Below are positions 24,619-34,546 of a stretch of 64,000 nt of DNA, piece by piece. Location: positions 1 through 64,000 of the forward strand of contig NZ_VANI01000012.1 of NCBI RefSeq assembly GCF_005771435.1, given 5' to 3'. How positions within the stretch are numbered: the stretch's first letter is position 1; every line of letters begins with the position of its first letter. Made by a program: the position numbers and the translations under genes. Source of the stretch: Microbulbifer harenosus. GTDB lineage: Bacteria; Pseudomonadota; Gammaproteobacteria; Pseudomonadales; Cellvibrionaceae. Below the pieces are notes generated by a model. That model was given only the letters and a program-made list of their open reading frames with translations, searched no databases and had not been told where the DNA came from.

Positions 24619-27246
24619 ATGCAAAGATCGCGTGCTCACACTGCGCTGTTTCACAAGACACTGCTCGCCGGCACTATTGCGGTGATTTCCGCAGGGGCCG
24701 CTGCCCAAGAGCAACAACAGGAACAGGCGGCCGATGGCAAGACCGTGGAGGAAGTTGTGGTGACCGGCATTCGCGGCGCACTGCAACAGTCGCTGGACGT
24801 CAAGCGCGATGCCACATCCATCGTGGACGCGATCAGCTCAGAAGACATCGGAAAATTCCCGGATAAAAACGTCGCCGATTCCCTGCAGCGCGTACCTGGC
24901 GTGTCTGTGGACCGTATCTGGGGCGAAGGCCGCGATATTTTTGTACGCGGCACCGACAGCACCCTCAACCGCACCCTGATGAACGGCCAGAATGTGGCTT
25001 CCGCCTACTGGTGGGCCAATGACAATCCGAGCCGCGGTTTCAACTACTCCATCCTCGCGTCGGAGCTGGTATCCGCGCTGGAAGTCTACAAGAGCCCGGA
25101 AGCCCGCCACGACGAGGGCAGCATCGGCGGTATGGTGAATGTGCGCACACGCAATCCCCTGGACCTCGACCCGATGACGGTGAACTTCTCCACCGAGGGA
25201 ACCTACAGCGAACTGCCGGACCAGTGGGACCCGCAGATATCCGGTCTGCTGAGCTGGAAAAATAATACCGAGACCTTTGGTGTACTGGCCTCGTTCAACA
25301 GCCAGCAGCGCACCATGCGCCGCGATGGCCTTGAAGTGTTTCCTACCAATGACCTGTACAACGTTACCGACCAGAACGGCAACGTGACCGAGAACGTGTA
25401 TGTGCCCTGGGGCGGCGGCTCCGCAATTTTCCAACAGGACCGCCAGCGGGATACCGCGAATATTACCGTGCAGTTCCGCCCCTCGGATCGCTGGGACCTG
25501 GCTATGAACTACGTCGCCTCCGATATGGAAATGGACAACAGCAACCAGAACTACCTGTTCGTGGCGGGCGGTTACAAGATCCCGAACGGGGATGTGGTCA
25601 CCAACCCGGTGTTCATTCCCACCAGCGATGGCAACCAGGCCCTCGTCGGCGGTGTGATCGAAAATCGGAACAGTATCGGTGTTGCGGATGAACCTATTGT
25701 GCGCGACTCGTTTGTGGAATCCGAAGTACTGGACTTCGCCGCAGACTATGACGGCGACGGCTGGCAGTTACACCTGCAGGCAGGCAACACCAACGCCAAA
25801 GGCGGCAGTACCAAGGATCGCAACTACTGGTTTGAAGGCAATGCCGCGGAAGATCTCAATTTCGACAAGAACACCAATGAATTCAGTTTCCCCGGCGTAG
25901 ATCCACTGGATGGCAGCGCCCTGCATCTGAATGCAGCCAACCTGCGCGACTGGGTTCGCATCATGGAAGACGAGGAAACCTATTTCCAGGCGGACGCCAA
26001 CATCGATGTAGAACTCGGCTTCATCACCGCCATCAAGACCGGCCTGAAACTGCGCGATCACACCATCGAGAACAACCGCCAGAACGGCTCGGTAGACGTG
26101 AACAATCCGGACATTGCCGAGCAGGTGGCCGCGCTGAACGCCATTACGCTGGCCGATGTGTCCAGCGGCCCCAGCCCGGTACTGCACGGCGAAGGTGCCA
26201 CCTCGGGTTCCCTGACCCGCTACGCATTTCTGGATGCCGGTCTCGCGCAGCAAAAAGTCGACAGCATTCTGGATGCCGGTGTCATGACCTATGCGAAAGA
26301 CCAGCGCGCCTACTACAAAATCAACGAAGAAATTACCGCGGCCTATGCCCAGGCGGAGTTTGAAAGCGGACAGCTGCACGGTAATTTCGGCGTGCGTCTG
26401 GTGGAAACCGACCAGACCTCTCACGCGTATATCGACGGCGAGCGCGGCGCGGTCGGTCGCAGTTACCGCGAGGCGCTGCCGAGCGTCAACGTGATTTACG
26501 ATCTCTCGGAGGAAATCATCCTGCGCGCCGCCGCCTCCCGCGCCATGGCCCGCCCGACGTTCCAGAATCTGAGTTCCAACATCGTGATCAATGCCACCAG
26601 TGGCACCGCCACCGCCGGCAACCCGATGCTGGACCCGATTTTTGCCGACCAGTTTGAGATCGGTGCGGAGTGGTACTTCAACGATGCCAGCCTGCTGGCC
26701 GCCACCTACTTCAACAAGGATCTGAGTACGTTTGTTTTCCAGGATACCCAGGTTGAAAATATTGACGGCCAGAACATCAACGTCACCCGCCCGTATAACG
26801 CCGACAAGGGCGCGGATATCCAGGGTATCGAACTGCAGGTACAGCACGACTTCGGCAGTGGTTTCGGTGCACTGGCCAACTACACCTGGACCGATGCGAA
26901 GGTTCCGGTAAATGAAGACGGCACGCGGCTGGAACTGCCGGGCAATTCCCGCGATCAGTTCAATGCGTCCGCCTACTATGAAGATGACGCAATCAGCCTG
27001 CGCCTTTCCTACAACCTGCGTTCGGAATCCTACGGCGGCCTGACCTCCGGCTCCCAGCTGGTAACCGACCAGTACGATCAGTGGGATGCCACCGCCAATT
27101 GGATGGTGAACGACAATGTGGATATTTTCCTGACCGCAGTGAATCTCACCAACGAGATTATCTATATGCGCACCGCAGACGGCATTCCGGTGGGTTTTTA
27201 CGAAAATGGTGCGCGCTTCAGCCTGGGCGCACGACTCAGTTACTGA
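24619..27246 (+). CDS. TonB-dependent receptor, paralogue of the STN receptor downstream
   Basis: The start at ATG 24619 follows GGAGAAACCC; upstream in-frame ATGs are less likely. The 875-residue protein has a signal peptide ending SAGAAAQEQ, a TonB-box-like VEEVVVTGIRGA, and a plug with VDRIWGEGRDIFVRGTDS and YWWANDNPSRGFNYSILASE. The barrel ends FSLGARLSY. Over its whole length it aligns by eye with the receptor at 30059-33001, including shared NGQ.VASAYWWANDN, WGGGSA and LELPGNSR stretches, but lacks the STN domain. It is preceded by 178 bases of leader and followed by a terminator. Confidence 0.9.
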   Translation: MQRSRAHTALFHKTLLAGTIAVISAGAAAQEQQQEQAADGKTVEEVVVTGIRGALQQSLDVKRDATSIVDAISSEDIGKFPDKNVADSLQRVPGVSVDRIWGEGRDIFVRGTDSTLNRTLMNGQNVASAYWWANDNPSRGFNYSILASELVSALEVYKSPEARHDEGSIGGMVNVRTRNPLDLDPMTVNFSTEGTYSELPDQWDPQISGLLSWKNNTETFGVLASFNSQQRTMRRDGLEVFPTNDLYNVTDQNGNVTENVYVPWGGGSAIFQQDRQRDTANITVQFRPSDRWDLAMNYVASDMEMDNSNQNYLFVAGGYKIPNGDVVTNPVFIPTSDGNQALVGGVIENRNSIGVADEPIVRDSFVESEVLDFAADYDGDGWQLHLQAGNTNAKGGSTKDRNYWFEGNAAEDLNFDKNTNEFSFPGVDPLDGSALHLNAANLRDWVRIMEDEETYFQADANIDVELGFITAIKTGLKLRDHTIENNRQNGSVDVNNPDIAEQVAALNAITLADVSSGPSPVLHGEGATSGSLTRYAFLDAGLAQQKVDSILDAGVMTYAKDQRAYYKINEEITAAYAQAEFESGQLHGNFGVRLVETDQTSHAYIDGERGAVGRSYREALPSVNVIYDLSEEIILRAAASRAMARPTFQNLSSNIVINATSGTATAGNPMLDPIFADQFEIGAEWYFNDASLLAATYFNKDLSTFVFQDTQVENIDGQNINVTRPYNADKGADIQGIELQVQHDFGSGFGALANYTWTDAKVPVNEDGTRLELPGNSRDQFNASAYYEDDAISLRLSYNLRSESYGGLTSGSQLVTDQYDQWDATANWMVNDNVDIFLTAVNLTNEIIYMRTADGIPVGFYENGARFSLGARLSY

Positions 27247-27302
27247 CCAACGGCGCGCTGAACAATCCACTTTCCAACAGGCATCACCTTGTCACCTTTT
27301 AG

Positions 27303-27325
27303 GGCGCCCATCGGGCGCCATTTTT
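27303..27325 (+). terminator. Intrinsic terminator after the TonB receptor
   Basis: A 7-bp stem (GGCGCCC / GGGCGCC), 3-nt loop, followed by ATTTTT. Confidence 0.85.
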
Positions 27326-27462
27326 CATTCGCCTTTAGCCGTTTACCCCAAAACAATTTCACACTTTAGTGAATTTCCAAACGGAAGCGCACAGATTCAT
27401 ACCCAACTTATGCGCTCCCACAGTAAAGTGACCATATATTCAATTCATTCAATGGCTCCGAA

Positions 27463-28008
27463 ATGCATTGGCTCTATCGCTACGCGTCCTGGAAAAAGGC
27501 GGGATTTTTTCTCGCGCTCAACTTTACCCTGCAGGCAATCATCCTGCTGGTCTTTTATCCGGAGATCAGCGCAACACTGGAGCCTCTGGATATCCGGGTG
27601 GGGCTGACCGCCGATGCTATTGAAGACTTTCTCGGCGCGATCGGCAGCGATGGCAGGGCGCTGTATTTTTTTAACGAGAGCGTACCGGACATGCTGTTCC
27701 CCGTCGCCTACGCCTTTGCCTACGCACTGTTGATGGTGCAGCTCATCAAGGCCTGCGGCCAGGTGCATACGCCACTCAAATACCTTGCGTTACTGCCCTT
27801 TGCCATCGCCCTGTCTGACATACTGGAAAACCTGCAGATGCTTGTCGCCATCCACAGCTATCCCACCATCGCCCCCGCGCTGGTGCGCGGTCTGGCCGCG
27901 GCCAATCTGGCAAAGCATATTTTCACCACGCTGGTAGTGAGCGCCCTGGGTGTGCTGTTCGTCTGGCTGCTGTGCAACCGCCTCTGCCAGGTGCGAATTC
28001 CCGACTGA
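27463..28008 (+). CDS. Small polytopic membrane protein, unknown function
   Basis: This 181-residue protein has four hydrophobic segments (about residues 13-33, 77-98, 107-127, 148-170) and begins MHWLYRYASWKKAGFFLALNF. It is not a signal-peptide protein. The loop between segments 1 and 2 is long and acidic (ISATLEPLDIRVGLTADAIEDFLGAI). I do not recognise the family. It lies alone between two TonB receptor loci, with terminators or gaps on both sides, so its context gives no function. Confidence 0.75.
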   Translation: MHWLYRYASWKKAGFFLALNFTLQAIILLVFYPEISATLEPLDIRVGLTADAIEDFLGAIGSDGRALYFFNESVPDMLFPVAYAFAYALLMVQLIKACGQVHTPLKYLALLPFAIALSDILENLQMLVAIHSYPTIAPALVRGLAAANLAKHIFTTLVVSALGVLFVWLLCNRLCQVRIPD

Positions 28009-28184
28009 ATTTCCGGCCATATCTGGGCCCGTTGACTCACCGGCGTATAGCCGGGTTTTCGCAATCGGGAAGCAGAGCCATGAGTAAAGCGGTGAATGCG
28101 CTGCGGCTGGTGTGCCGCAGCGCGGCTGAAGGTGCTGGTGTTAGCGTCGCCACAGAAGCTGGATGCGAGTTTTAACACTAACCG

Positions 28185-29198
28185 CTAGCGCGGTTCGAGC
28201 ACCAGAACGCGCTGGTTATTTTTATTGATGCGGGCACCAAAACCCTGCTCCAGCGCAAAGGCGAGACCGTCGGCATCGCCTATATTGAATACGCCGCTGA
28301 TGCGCTGATCCGCCAGGGCATCGCCCACCAGCACCATTTTGCGCGTGGTGTAGCGGTTGTATTCGGCAATGGCATCTTCCAGACGTTCGTTGTCAAAATA
28401 GATCCGTCGGGTCTGCCAGGCAGTGACCTGCTCCAGGTTTACCGGCATTACGCCGCTGTTGTCACCCGGGCGCGCAGCGGTGTAACGAACCCCCTGCCCC
28501 GGCAACATTTTTGCCAGCTGCCGCGGCTCGCCGCCGGCATCCTGCGCGCGCACCTCCACCACGCCCTGTGTCACCGCCACGCGCACATTGCCCGCCTGCA
28601 GCGCAACATTGAATGCGGTTCCCAGAGCGCGCACTTCGGACCCCTGCACATTGACGACAAAGGGACGTGAGGGATTTTTTGCCACCATGAAAAACGCTTC
28701 GCCGCGTTCGAGAAACAGGGCGCGCTGGGCGCGCCGGTAGCGTACGCCCACACGGCTGTCGGTGTTCAGCATCAGCGTAGAGCCATCCTCGAGATGCACT
28801 ACACGCTGATCGCCAATACCCGTCTGGTAGTAATCAATCGCGTAATAATCCCGCACCAACAGGGCGGCCACAGCGACCAGTACCACCGCGGCAATACCGC
28901 TCACCCAGCGCCACTGGCTGTAGAACCGGGAGCGCCGGCGTACCGCCTTGCGGATTTCCGGCAGACCGGCATTCAGCTCTGGGTCGTCTTTCAGGAACGC
29001 GGTCATCAGGCCCAGCTGCTGGCATTGGGCAAACGCCTGCCGGTGCCGGCCATCCACCTGCAGCCAATGCTCCAGCGCGTCCGACTCGGCGGCACTCATG
29101 GTGCCGCTCTGCTGCCTGGCAAGCCAGTCTGCGGCCTGTTCGCGAATGGTGCCATCCAGTTTGCGCGGGGCTTTATCCGTCGTGTGCGTTGGGCTCAT
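28185..29198 (-). CDS. FecR-family anti-sigma regulator
   Basis: A 337-residue FecR-like protein. An N-terminal cytoplasmic domain (about residues 1-85, ADWLARQQSGTMSAAESDALEHWL), one membrane segment (WVSGIAAVVLVAVAALLV near 95-115) and a periplasmic FecR domain with LEDGSTLMLNTDSRV and FLERGEAFFMVAKNPSRPFVV are present, then a C-terminal STN-like module (RISGVFNIGDADGLAFALEQ). The gene overlaps the sigma-factor gene by ATGA. In the FecIR system FecR both inhibits and activates the sigma factor after contact with the signalling receptor; the receptor with an STN domain lies just beyond the sigma gene. Confidence 0.93.
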   Translation of the reverse strand: MSPTHTTDKAPRKLDGTIREQAADWLARQQSGTMSAAESDALEHWLQVDGRHRQAFAQCQQLGLMTAFLKDDPELNAGLPEIRKAVRRRSRFYSQWRWVSGIAAVVLVAVAALLVRDYYAIDYYQTGIGDQRVVHLEDGSTLMLNTDSRVGVRYRRAQRALFLERGEAFFMVAKNPSRPFVVNVQGSEVRALGTAFNVALQAGNVRVAVTQGVVEVRAQDAGGEPRQLAKMLPGQGVRYTAARPGDNSGVMPVNLEQVTAWQTRRIYFDNERLEDAIAEYNRYTTRKMVLVGDALADQRISGVFNIGDADGLAFALEQGFGARINKNNQRVLVLEPR

Positions 29199-29788
29199 AA
29201 CAACTCGTTCAATTCTTGCTGCAGGTGCTTCAGGGCAGTGCTCATGTGGCGCTCGACACTGCGGGTGCTGATGGACAGTGCCGCCGCCACTTCCGGATAG
29301 GTCATTTCTTCAAAACGGCTCAGCAGGAATACCTTGCGGGTAACCGGCTTGAGCCTGAGCAGGGACTGTTTCAGTTGCTGCAGACTCTGTTGCCATTCGG
29401 CACTGCCCTGGGGTGATACCTGCGAACTCGCGTGGTCTTGCTCATCAAAACTCTCGTGCTGGTCTGCCCTCCGGCGCAGTTGGCGCCGCAGGCTGTCGCG
29501 CACCAGATTGGTGGCCACGGTATACAGATAGGCCCTGGGGTTTTCCCGCAGGGGTTGCAGATCCTGCAGGCGCAACAGTTTGATATAGGTTTCCTGCAGG
29601 ATGGTTTCCGCCTCCTCGCGCCCGCCGGGCAACATACGGGTGACATAGTGACCGAGTGCGGAGTGATATTCACTGTACAGTGCTTCGATAAAGGCGCTGT
29701 TCTCGCGACACGCGTCCGCGACCGGCGACGGCTCGACCAGCCGCAGCGCTGCGCCGGACCTGAAGTTCCGCAACTTGAAACTACGCAC
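29195..29788 (-). CDS. ECF (FecI-type) sigma factor
   Basis: A 197-residue ECF sigma factor with sigma-2 region (FIEALYSEYHSALGHYVTRML and AETILQETYIKLL) and sigma-4 region (SLLRLKPVTRKVFLLSRFEE, then a helix-turn-helix in MTYPEVAAALSISTRSVERH). The start at 29788 is GTG after a G-rich stretch. It is transcribed divergently from the STN-bearing TonB receptor across a gap of 270 bases that holds no gene, so it very likely drives that receptor's promoter. Confidence 0.93.
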   Translation of the reverse strand: MRSFKLRNFRSGAALRLVEPSPVADACRENSAFIEALYSEYHSALGHYVTRMLPGGREEAETILQETYIKLLRLQDLQPLRENPRAYLYTVATNLVRDSLRRQLRRRADQHESFDEQDHASSQVSPQGSAEWQQSLQQLKQSLLRLKPVTRKVFLLSRFEEMTYPEVAAALSISTRSVERHMSTALKHLQQELNELL

Positions 29789-30058
29789 GCCGGCCCCCCG
29801 AGGTCACGCAACCGCTCTTTAACTGTTTTGTTCGCAAACGTTTACCCATAACTTCTGTAAACGACAGGCGGAGCGAAACCCCGACACATTTATCCAGTTT
29901 TTGTTTGTTTTTTTGTGCGGACGAAGCGCCAGTCCCAGCTTTCCCACATCCGGCCCGTACCAGCAGTTCCCTTGCGGCGTCCGGCGATTATCAGGTATTT
30001 TGCCGATCTGCGGTAACGACCCCGAATCGCCACGACTGGTTTCCGCCCAACGATAATA

Positions 30059-33001
30059 ATGACCAAAACAGCTATCGCCGCCGAACTGAGGCGCATTGGT
30101 CCTGCACTGGTTCTGCTGCAGGCACTGCTGCCAGTGCTTCCCGCCCGCGCCCTGCCGGCGGCGCTTCCGCACACGACAACAGCGGAAACGAGCGATCCCG
30201 CGTGGTTTGCCCGCGACACCATCCCGTTTGATCTGCCCGCTCAACCCCTGCATCAGGCGCTCACCCGGTACGCCGAACAGGCCGGGGTCCAGCTGTTCTA
30301 CCGCAGGGAGCAGCTGCCGACGCAAGTTTCTCCATTGATCCGCGGGCAAGGCAGCCCGCGAGCGGTCATCGCACAGTTACTGGCCGACACCGGCCTCGAC
30401 TTCCGTCTGGGCAACAATCGCACCCTGGTGATCAGCGCACCTCTGCCGGGCACCGCGGACTCCGCAAGTGCGATAGCGCCGCAGGAGACGGCCAACCCAA
30501 TGCGCCCTCTGGAGGAAACCTATGTAACCGGCGTTCGCACCAGCCTGCGCCAGAGTCTCGCCACCAAATACGCCAGTGAGAATCTGGTGGAAATCACCAC
30601 CGCGGAAGATATCGGCAAGTTTCCCGATCACAATGTGGCGGATGCCCTGCAGCGGATTGCCGGGGTTTCCGTGGACCGGGTATGGGGCGAAGGGCGGGAC
30701 GTGAACATCCGCGGCACCGACAAGGATATCAATCGCACACTGTTGAATGGCCAGCATGTGGCCTCGGCCTACTGGTGGGCAAACGACAACCTGAGCCGCG
30801 GTTTCAACTACGCCACCCTCGCCTCGCAACTGGTGCAGTCTCTCGAGGTACACAAAACCCCGCGCGCAGATCTCGACGAGGGCAGTATCGGCGGCACGGT
30901 GATCGTGCGCACACGCAAACCGCTGGACATGGAAAGCCGCGCCCTGCACCTGTCTGCCGGACAGCAGTACAGCGCGCTGGCGGGTGACTGGGCGCCCCAG
31001 GGCTCGGCCCTCGGCAGCTGGAAAAACGACGCTCAGACCTTCGGCCTGCTGGCGTCACTGAACTGGCAGCGCCGGGGCAGTCGTCGCGACGGTCTGGAAA
31101 CCTTTGCCGACAACAATCTCTACACGATTACCGATGACCAGGGCACCGTCACCGACAAGGTCTACGCGGTCTGGGGCGGCGGTTCCGCAATGCTCGAGCA
31201 GGAGCGCCGTCACACCACGAGCAACCTCACCGCCCAGTGGGCACCGGATGCCCGCTGGGATCTGGCGCTCAACCTGCTGCGCTCGCAGATGGACATCGAC
31301 AATCGCAACCACAATTTTCTGTTCTCGCCCGGAGGCTACAAGCTCAGCGAGACACCGGCAGTGACGGTGACCGATCCTGAATACCTGACCAGTGACGACG
31401 GCCACAAAATTCTCGCCGGCGGCACCCTCGGCAATCCCGACAGCGTCGGTGCGATTCTCGACAGCATCCAGCGTCAGGCGTATATCGATACCGCGGTCAA
31501 CGATATGGATATCCGCCACCGCGGCGAGCGGTGGGAGAACCATGTGCAGTTCGGCCACACCAGTGCCCGCGGAGGTACCAGCCACGATCGCCTGTACCGC
31601 TTCACCGGCAATAGCCGGGTGCGCTTTCATCTGGACCGCAATATCCTGGAAGCCGAATACCTCGACCTGGACCCGCAAAATCCCGCAGCGCTGGACCATC
31701 TGTCGCCGCTGTCTCGGGACTGGGTGCGCGCCATGGACAGCCGCGAGCATTACGCGCAGTGGGATCTGGAGCGGGATTTCGGAGACGGCTGGTTGCAGCA
31801 CGCCCGGTTCGGCCTCAAGTACCGCAACCACCGCGTGGAAAACAATCTCACCGTGGGGGAAATCGACACCGAGAGCGCCGCCTGGCAAACCCTGCAGAAC
31901 ATCGGACTGGACCAGGTGAGCGGCGGCCTCAGTCCATCACTCAGCGACCAGAGTGCCAGCGCCGACACGCTGGTGCGCTATGCGCTCACCGACGCCGCAC
32001 TGTTGCAGTCGGTCATCAACCCGCTGTTCGACGATGGGGCCATGCGCTATCGCTACGATCGCAGCGCGTATTTCAGTATTCGCGAACAGAGCCTCGCCGC
32101 CTACGCCAGTATCGATTTCGAAGCCGGGGCCTGGGCGGGCAATGCCGGTGTGCGCGGCGTCGGCACCCGGCAGCGCGCCAGTGCCTACGATCGCGATCAG
32201 CTGCACCATGCCGACAACCGCTACAGGGACCTGCTGCCGAGTGTCAATCTGCAGTACCGGATGGATGAGGGCCTGCTCGCGCGCGTCGGCATCGCCCAGG
32301 TTATGGCGCGGCCGAATTTCAAGGATCTGACACCCAATATCATCGTCGAGCCCACCAGCGGTTACGGCGCCGCGGGCAATCCGCAACTGGAGCCCTATCG
32401 CGCGGATCAACTGGATCTCGCCTTGGAATGGTATTTCGCCGACGCCTCGCTGCTTTCCGCCACAGCGTTTTACAAAGACATTTCCACGTTTGTGTACCCG
32501 CACGTGAACCCGGAAATGATCGACGGCGAATTGCACTACATCACCCGGCCGCAGAACGGCCCGGGTGCGACCATTCGCGGGCTGGAACTGCAGTGGCAAC
32601 AGGGATTCAGCGGCAACGTGGGGATACTCAGCAATTACACTTACACCGACGCCAGCGTGCCCTCCGCTGACGGCAGCCGCACACTGGAACTGCCGGGCAA
32701 TTCGCGCAGCCAGTTCAACGCATCGCTGTATTTCGAAAACCCGCGCCTGGACGCGCGCCTGAGCTACAACTACCGCTCGCGCTCCTACGGGGAGATCATC
32801 GCCGGCTCCCAGAGTGAGACCGCGGCGTACCAGCAGTGGGATGCCACCGCGCAGTGGCGCTGGTCGGAAACGCTGGCGTTTTCCGCCGAGGCGATCAATC
32901 TGACCGACGAGGTGATACGGATACACAGCGCCGCGGGCATACCCCAGGGCCTTTACGAAAATGGCCGCCGCTTCGCCGTGGGCGTGAAGATGGAATTCTG
33001 A
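30059..33001 (+). CDS. TonB-dependent transducer with STN domain
   Basis: This 980-residue receptor carries, after the signal peptide (about 1-30), an STN domain (about 55-125: FDLPAQPLHQALTRYAEQ, VSPLIRGQGSPRAVIAQLLA) that signals to FecR-type regulators. A linker then leads to a TonB-box-like YVTGVRTSLRQ, the plug (VDRVWGEGRDVNIRGTDKD, YWWANDNLSRGFNYATLASQ) and a barrel ending FAVGVKMEF. The FecI and FecR genes lie divergently next to it. It is a close paralogue of the receptor at 24619-27246, which lacks STN. Confidence 0.93.
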   Translation: MTKTAIAAELRRIGPALVLLQALLPVLPARALPAALPHTTTAETSDPAWFARDTIPFDLPAQPLHQALTRYAEQAGVQLFYRREQLPTQVSPLIRGQGSPRAVIAQLLADTGLDFRLGNNRTLVISAPLPGTADSASAIAPQETANPMRPLEETYVTGVRTSLRQSLATKYASENLVEITTAEDIGKFPDHNVADALQRIAGVSVDRVWGEGRDVNIRGTDKDINRTLLNGQHVASAYWWANDNLSRGFNYATLASQLVQSLEVHKTPRADLDEGSIGGTVIVRTRKPLDMESRALHLSAGQQYSALAGDWAPQGSALGSWKNDAQTFGLLASLNWQRRGSRRDGLETFADNNLYTITDDQGTVTDKVYAVWGGGSAMLEQERRHTTSNLTAQWAPDARWDLALNLLRSQMDIDNRNHNFLFSPGGYKLSETPAVTVTDPEYLTSDDGHKILAGGTLGNPDSVGAILDSIQRQAYIDTAVNDMDIRHRGERWENHVQFGHTSARGGTSHDRLYRFTGNSRVRFHLDRNILEAEYLDLDPQNPAALDHLSPLSRDWVRAMDSREHYAQWDLERDFGDGWLQHARFGLKYRNHRVENNLTVGEIDTESAAWQTLQNIGLDQVSGGLSPSLSDQSASADTLVRYALTDAALLQSVINPLFDDGAMRYRYDRSAYFSIREQSLAAYASIDFEAGAWAGNAGVRGVGTRQRASAYDRDQLHHADNRYRDLLPSVNLQYRMDEGLLARVGIAQVMARPNFKDLTPNIIVEPTSGYGAAGNPQLEPYRADQLDLALEWYFADASLLSATAFYKDISTFVYPHVNPEMIDGELHYITRPQNGPGATIRGLELQWQQGFSGNVGILSNYTYTDASVPSADGSRTLELPGNSRSQFNASLYFENPRLDARLSYNYRSRSYGEIIAGSQSETAAYQQWDATAQWRWSETLAFSAEAINLTDEVIRIHSAAGIPQGLYENGRRFAVGVKMEF

Positions 33002-33073
33002 TCTCGCCGGCAACTCGCTGTGCCGGCAAAATCTATGGCAGAAAATCGGTCGACCGGGAGCGCCGCTGGAGAA

Positions 33074-33625
33074 TCAGTCCTGTACTTTGAATATCGCCTT
33101 GCCGGTGATGTGATTGGCCAGTTTCCAATCGGGTACTGCCACCGGCGGCGGGGTCTCCTGCTTGCGCTCTGAGGATTCCACCAGATTGCCCTCTGCCGGC
33201 TTAAGGCTCAGATGGCTGACCGGCACCTGCACAGGTTCCTGCCGGGCACGCTCATGCTCCCGCAGCAGATAGCCCTCCATCGGTGCCAGGGAGAGACCCG
33301 ATTCCGCAGAAGGCTGCGCGGCGACCGGTCTGTCGCCAGATTCGGGTTTGAGTACAGACTCGGGCTCAGGCCTTGCAACCACCGCGGGCTCCGCTTCCGC
33401 CTTGAGCGAGGACTGGGCACCGAGCTTTGCCAGGGTCGCCACAAGCTGTTCCGCCTGCGCCTGTCGCAACCCTTTCTTGATCGCCAGCGGGCGGCCGCTA
33501 AACAGTTTGTCCACCGCTGCGGGGCCAAGTCTGAACAGACGCGCAAAATTGGCTTTGACGTCGGCGACGGTGTATCCGGGCTGCAGATCGCCACGGAAGA
33601 TCACACTGTAGGTGGAATCAGACAT
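33074..33625 (-). CDS. Conserved hypothetical protein
   Basis: The 183-residue product has an N-terminal domain (YSVIFRGDLQPGYTVADVKANFARLFRLG, then KLFSGRPLAIKKGLRQAQAEQLVATLAKLGA) that recurs in gammaproteobacterial membrane and stand-alone proteins of unknown role. A Glu/Ala/Pro-rich linker follows, and a tail with repeated serine/leucine motifs (SGLSLAPMEGYLL; SHLSLKPAEGNLV). No membrane segment and no signal peptide. It stands alone between the STN receptor and cysE, on the opposite strand to the receptor. Confidence 0.7.
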   Translation of the reverse strand: MSDSTYSVIFRGDLQPGYTVADVKANFARLFRLGPAAVDKLFSGRPLAIKKGLRQAQAEQLVATLAKLGAQSSLKAEAEPAVVARPEPESVLKPESGDRPVAAQPSAESGLSLAPMEGYLLREHERARQEPVQVPVSHLSLKPAEGNLVESSERKQETPPPVAVPDWKLANHITGKAIFKVQD

Positions 33626-33698
33626 GCAAGAATCTCGCTCGAGAGTGGTGCCGCTGCGATCGGCTTGTCATTGTTTGCTGCGGTCTATTCAAGCGGAT

Positions 33699-34520
33699 TC
33701 AGTCTTCGGAATCCAGTGTCTGGTCCATGGTGAACGCGGGCGCGGCGACACTTTTTGCCGCAACAACACGCGCCGGCACCCCGGCCACGGTGGCGTGCGC
33801 GGGAACATCGCGCAGCACCAGGCTGCCGGCGGCGATCTTGACCCCTTCACCGATAGCGACCGGGCCCAGGATCTTGGCGCCGGCGCCGATCATTACACCC
33901 CGCCCAATTTTCGGGTGGCGATCTCCGCCGCCACAGCCACTGCCGCCAAGAGTGACCGAGTGCAGGATGGAGACATCGTCGCCAACAACACTGGTCTCCC
34001 CCACCACGAGGCCTGTGGCGTGGTCGATCATGATGCCGCAGCCAAACGTGGCAGCGGGGTGGATATCCACAGCAAACTGCTCCGACACGCGGCTCTGAAA
34101 GTACAGCGCCAGTGTGTGCCGACCTTTTTTCCACAGCCAGTGGGCAATGCGGTGAGACTGCAGGGCGTGAAAGCCCTTGAAGTAGAGAAACGGGGTGAGA
34201 TATTGGTCGCATGCGGGATCGCGGTCGTACCAGGCGCATATGTCCGCCTGCATACAGCGGGAAATTTCCGGTTCGTCTGTCAACGCCGCGGCGATCACTT
34301 CCTGCAGGGCAGTGGCGGTGAGCGCGGCGTGATCCAGCACCGACGCCAGCTGGTATGCCAGCGCGCGGTCGAGACTGCGGTGGCGCAGCACGGTATTGTG
34401 GAAATAACTGGCCAGAACCGGCTCGCCGGCAGCGGCCGCCGCCGCCTCCGCGCGCATGGTGGACCAGATTTCGCGATGGTTCAGCTCACTGACGTTGATG
34501 GCATCTACTCCCGTATTCAA
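33699..34520 (-). CDS. cysE: Serine O-acetyltransferase
   Basis: This 273-residue CysE makes O-acetylserine from serine and acetyl-CoA, the first step of cysteine synthesis. The N-terminal helical domain (IWSTMRAEAAAAAAGEPVLASYFHNTVL) is followed by a left-handed hexapeptide-repeat helix (about 140-240: DIHPAATFGCGIMIDHATGL, VVGETSVVGDDVSILHSVTL), with the catalytic His in HPAATFG and IDHATG. The start is uncertain: the frame opens with TTG at 34520 and no ATG lies near, so TTG with AGAAGG is proposed. It is convergent with no near operon partner. Confidence 0.93.
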   Translation of the reverse strand: MNTGVDAINVSELNHREIWSTMRAEAAAAAAGEPVLASYFHNTVLRHRSLDRALAYQLASVLDHAALTATALQEVIAAALTDEPEISRCMQADICAWYDRDPACDQYLTPFLYFKGFHALQSHRIAHWLWKKGRHTLALYFQSRVSEQFAVDIHPAATFGCGIMIDHATGLVVGETSVVGDDVSILHSVTLGGSGCGGGDRHPKIGRGVMIGAGAKILGPVAIGEGVKIAAGSLVLRDVPAHATVAGVPARVVAAKSVAAPAFTMDQTLDSED

Positions 34521-34546
34521 CCTTCTGCGGGCGGTGAAAACACCCC

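Noticed and set aside
25768-27270. 500-codon antisense frame
   Set aside because: Same cause, under the receptor at 24619-27246; the plus-strand protein is a clear match.
33006-33027. Terminator after the STN receptor
   Set aside because: A 7-bp stem (GCCGGCA / TGCCGGC) is followed by AAAATC, not by a T-run, so it is not called.
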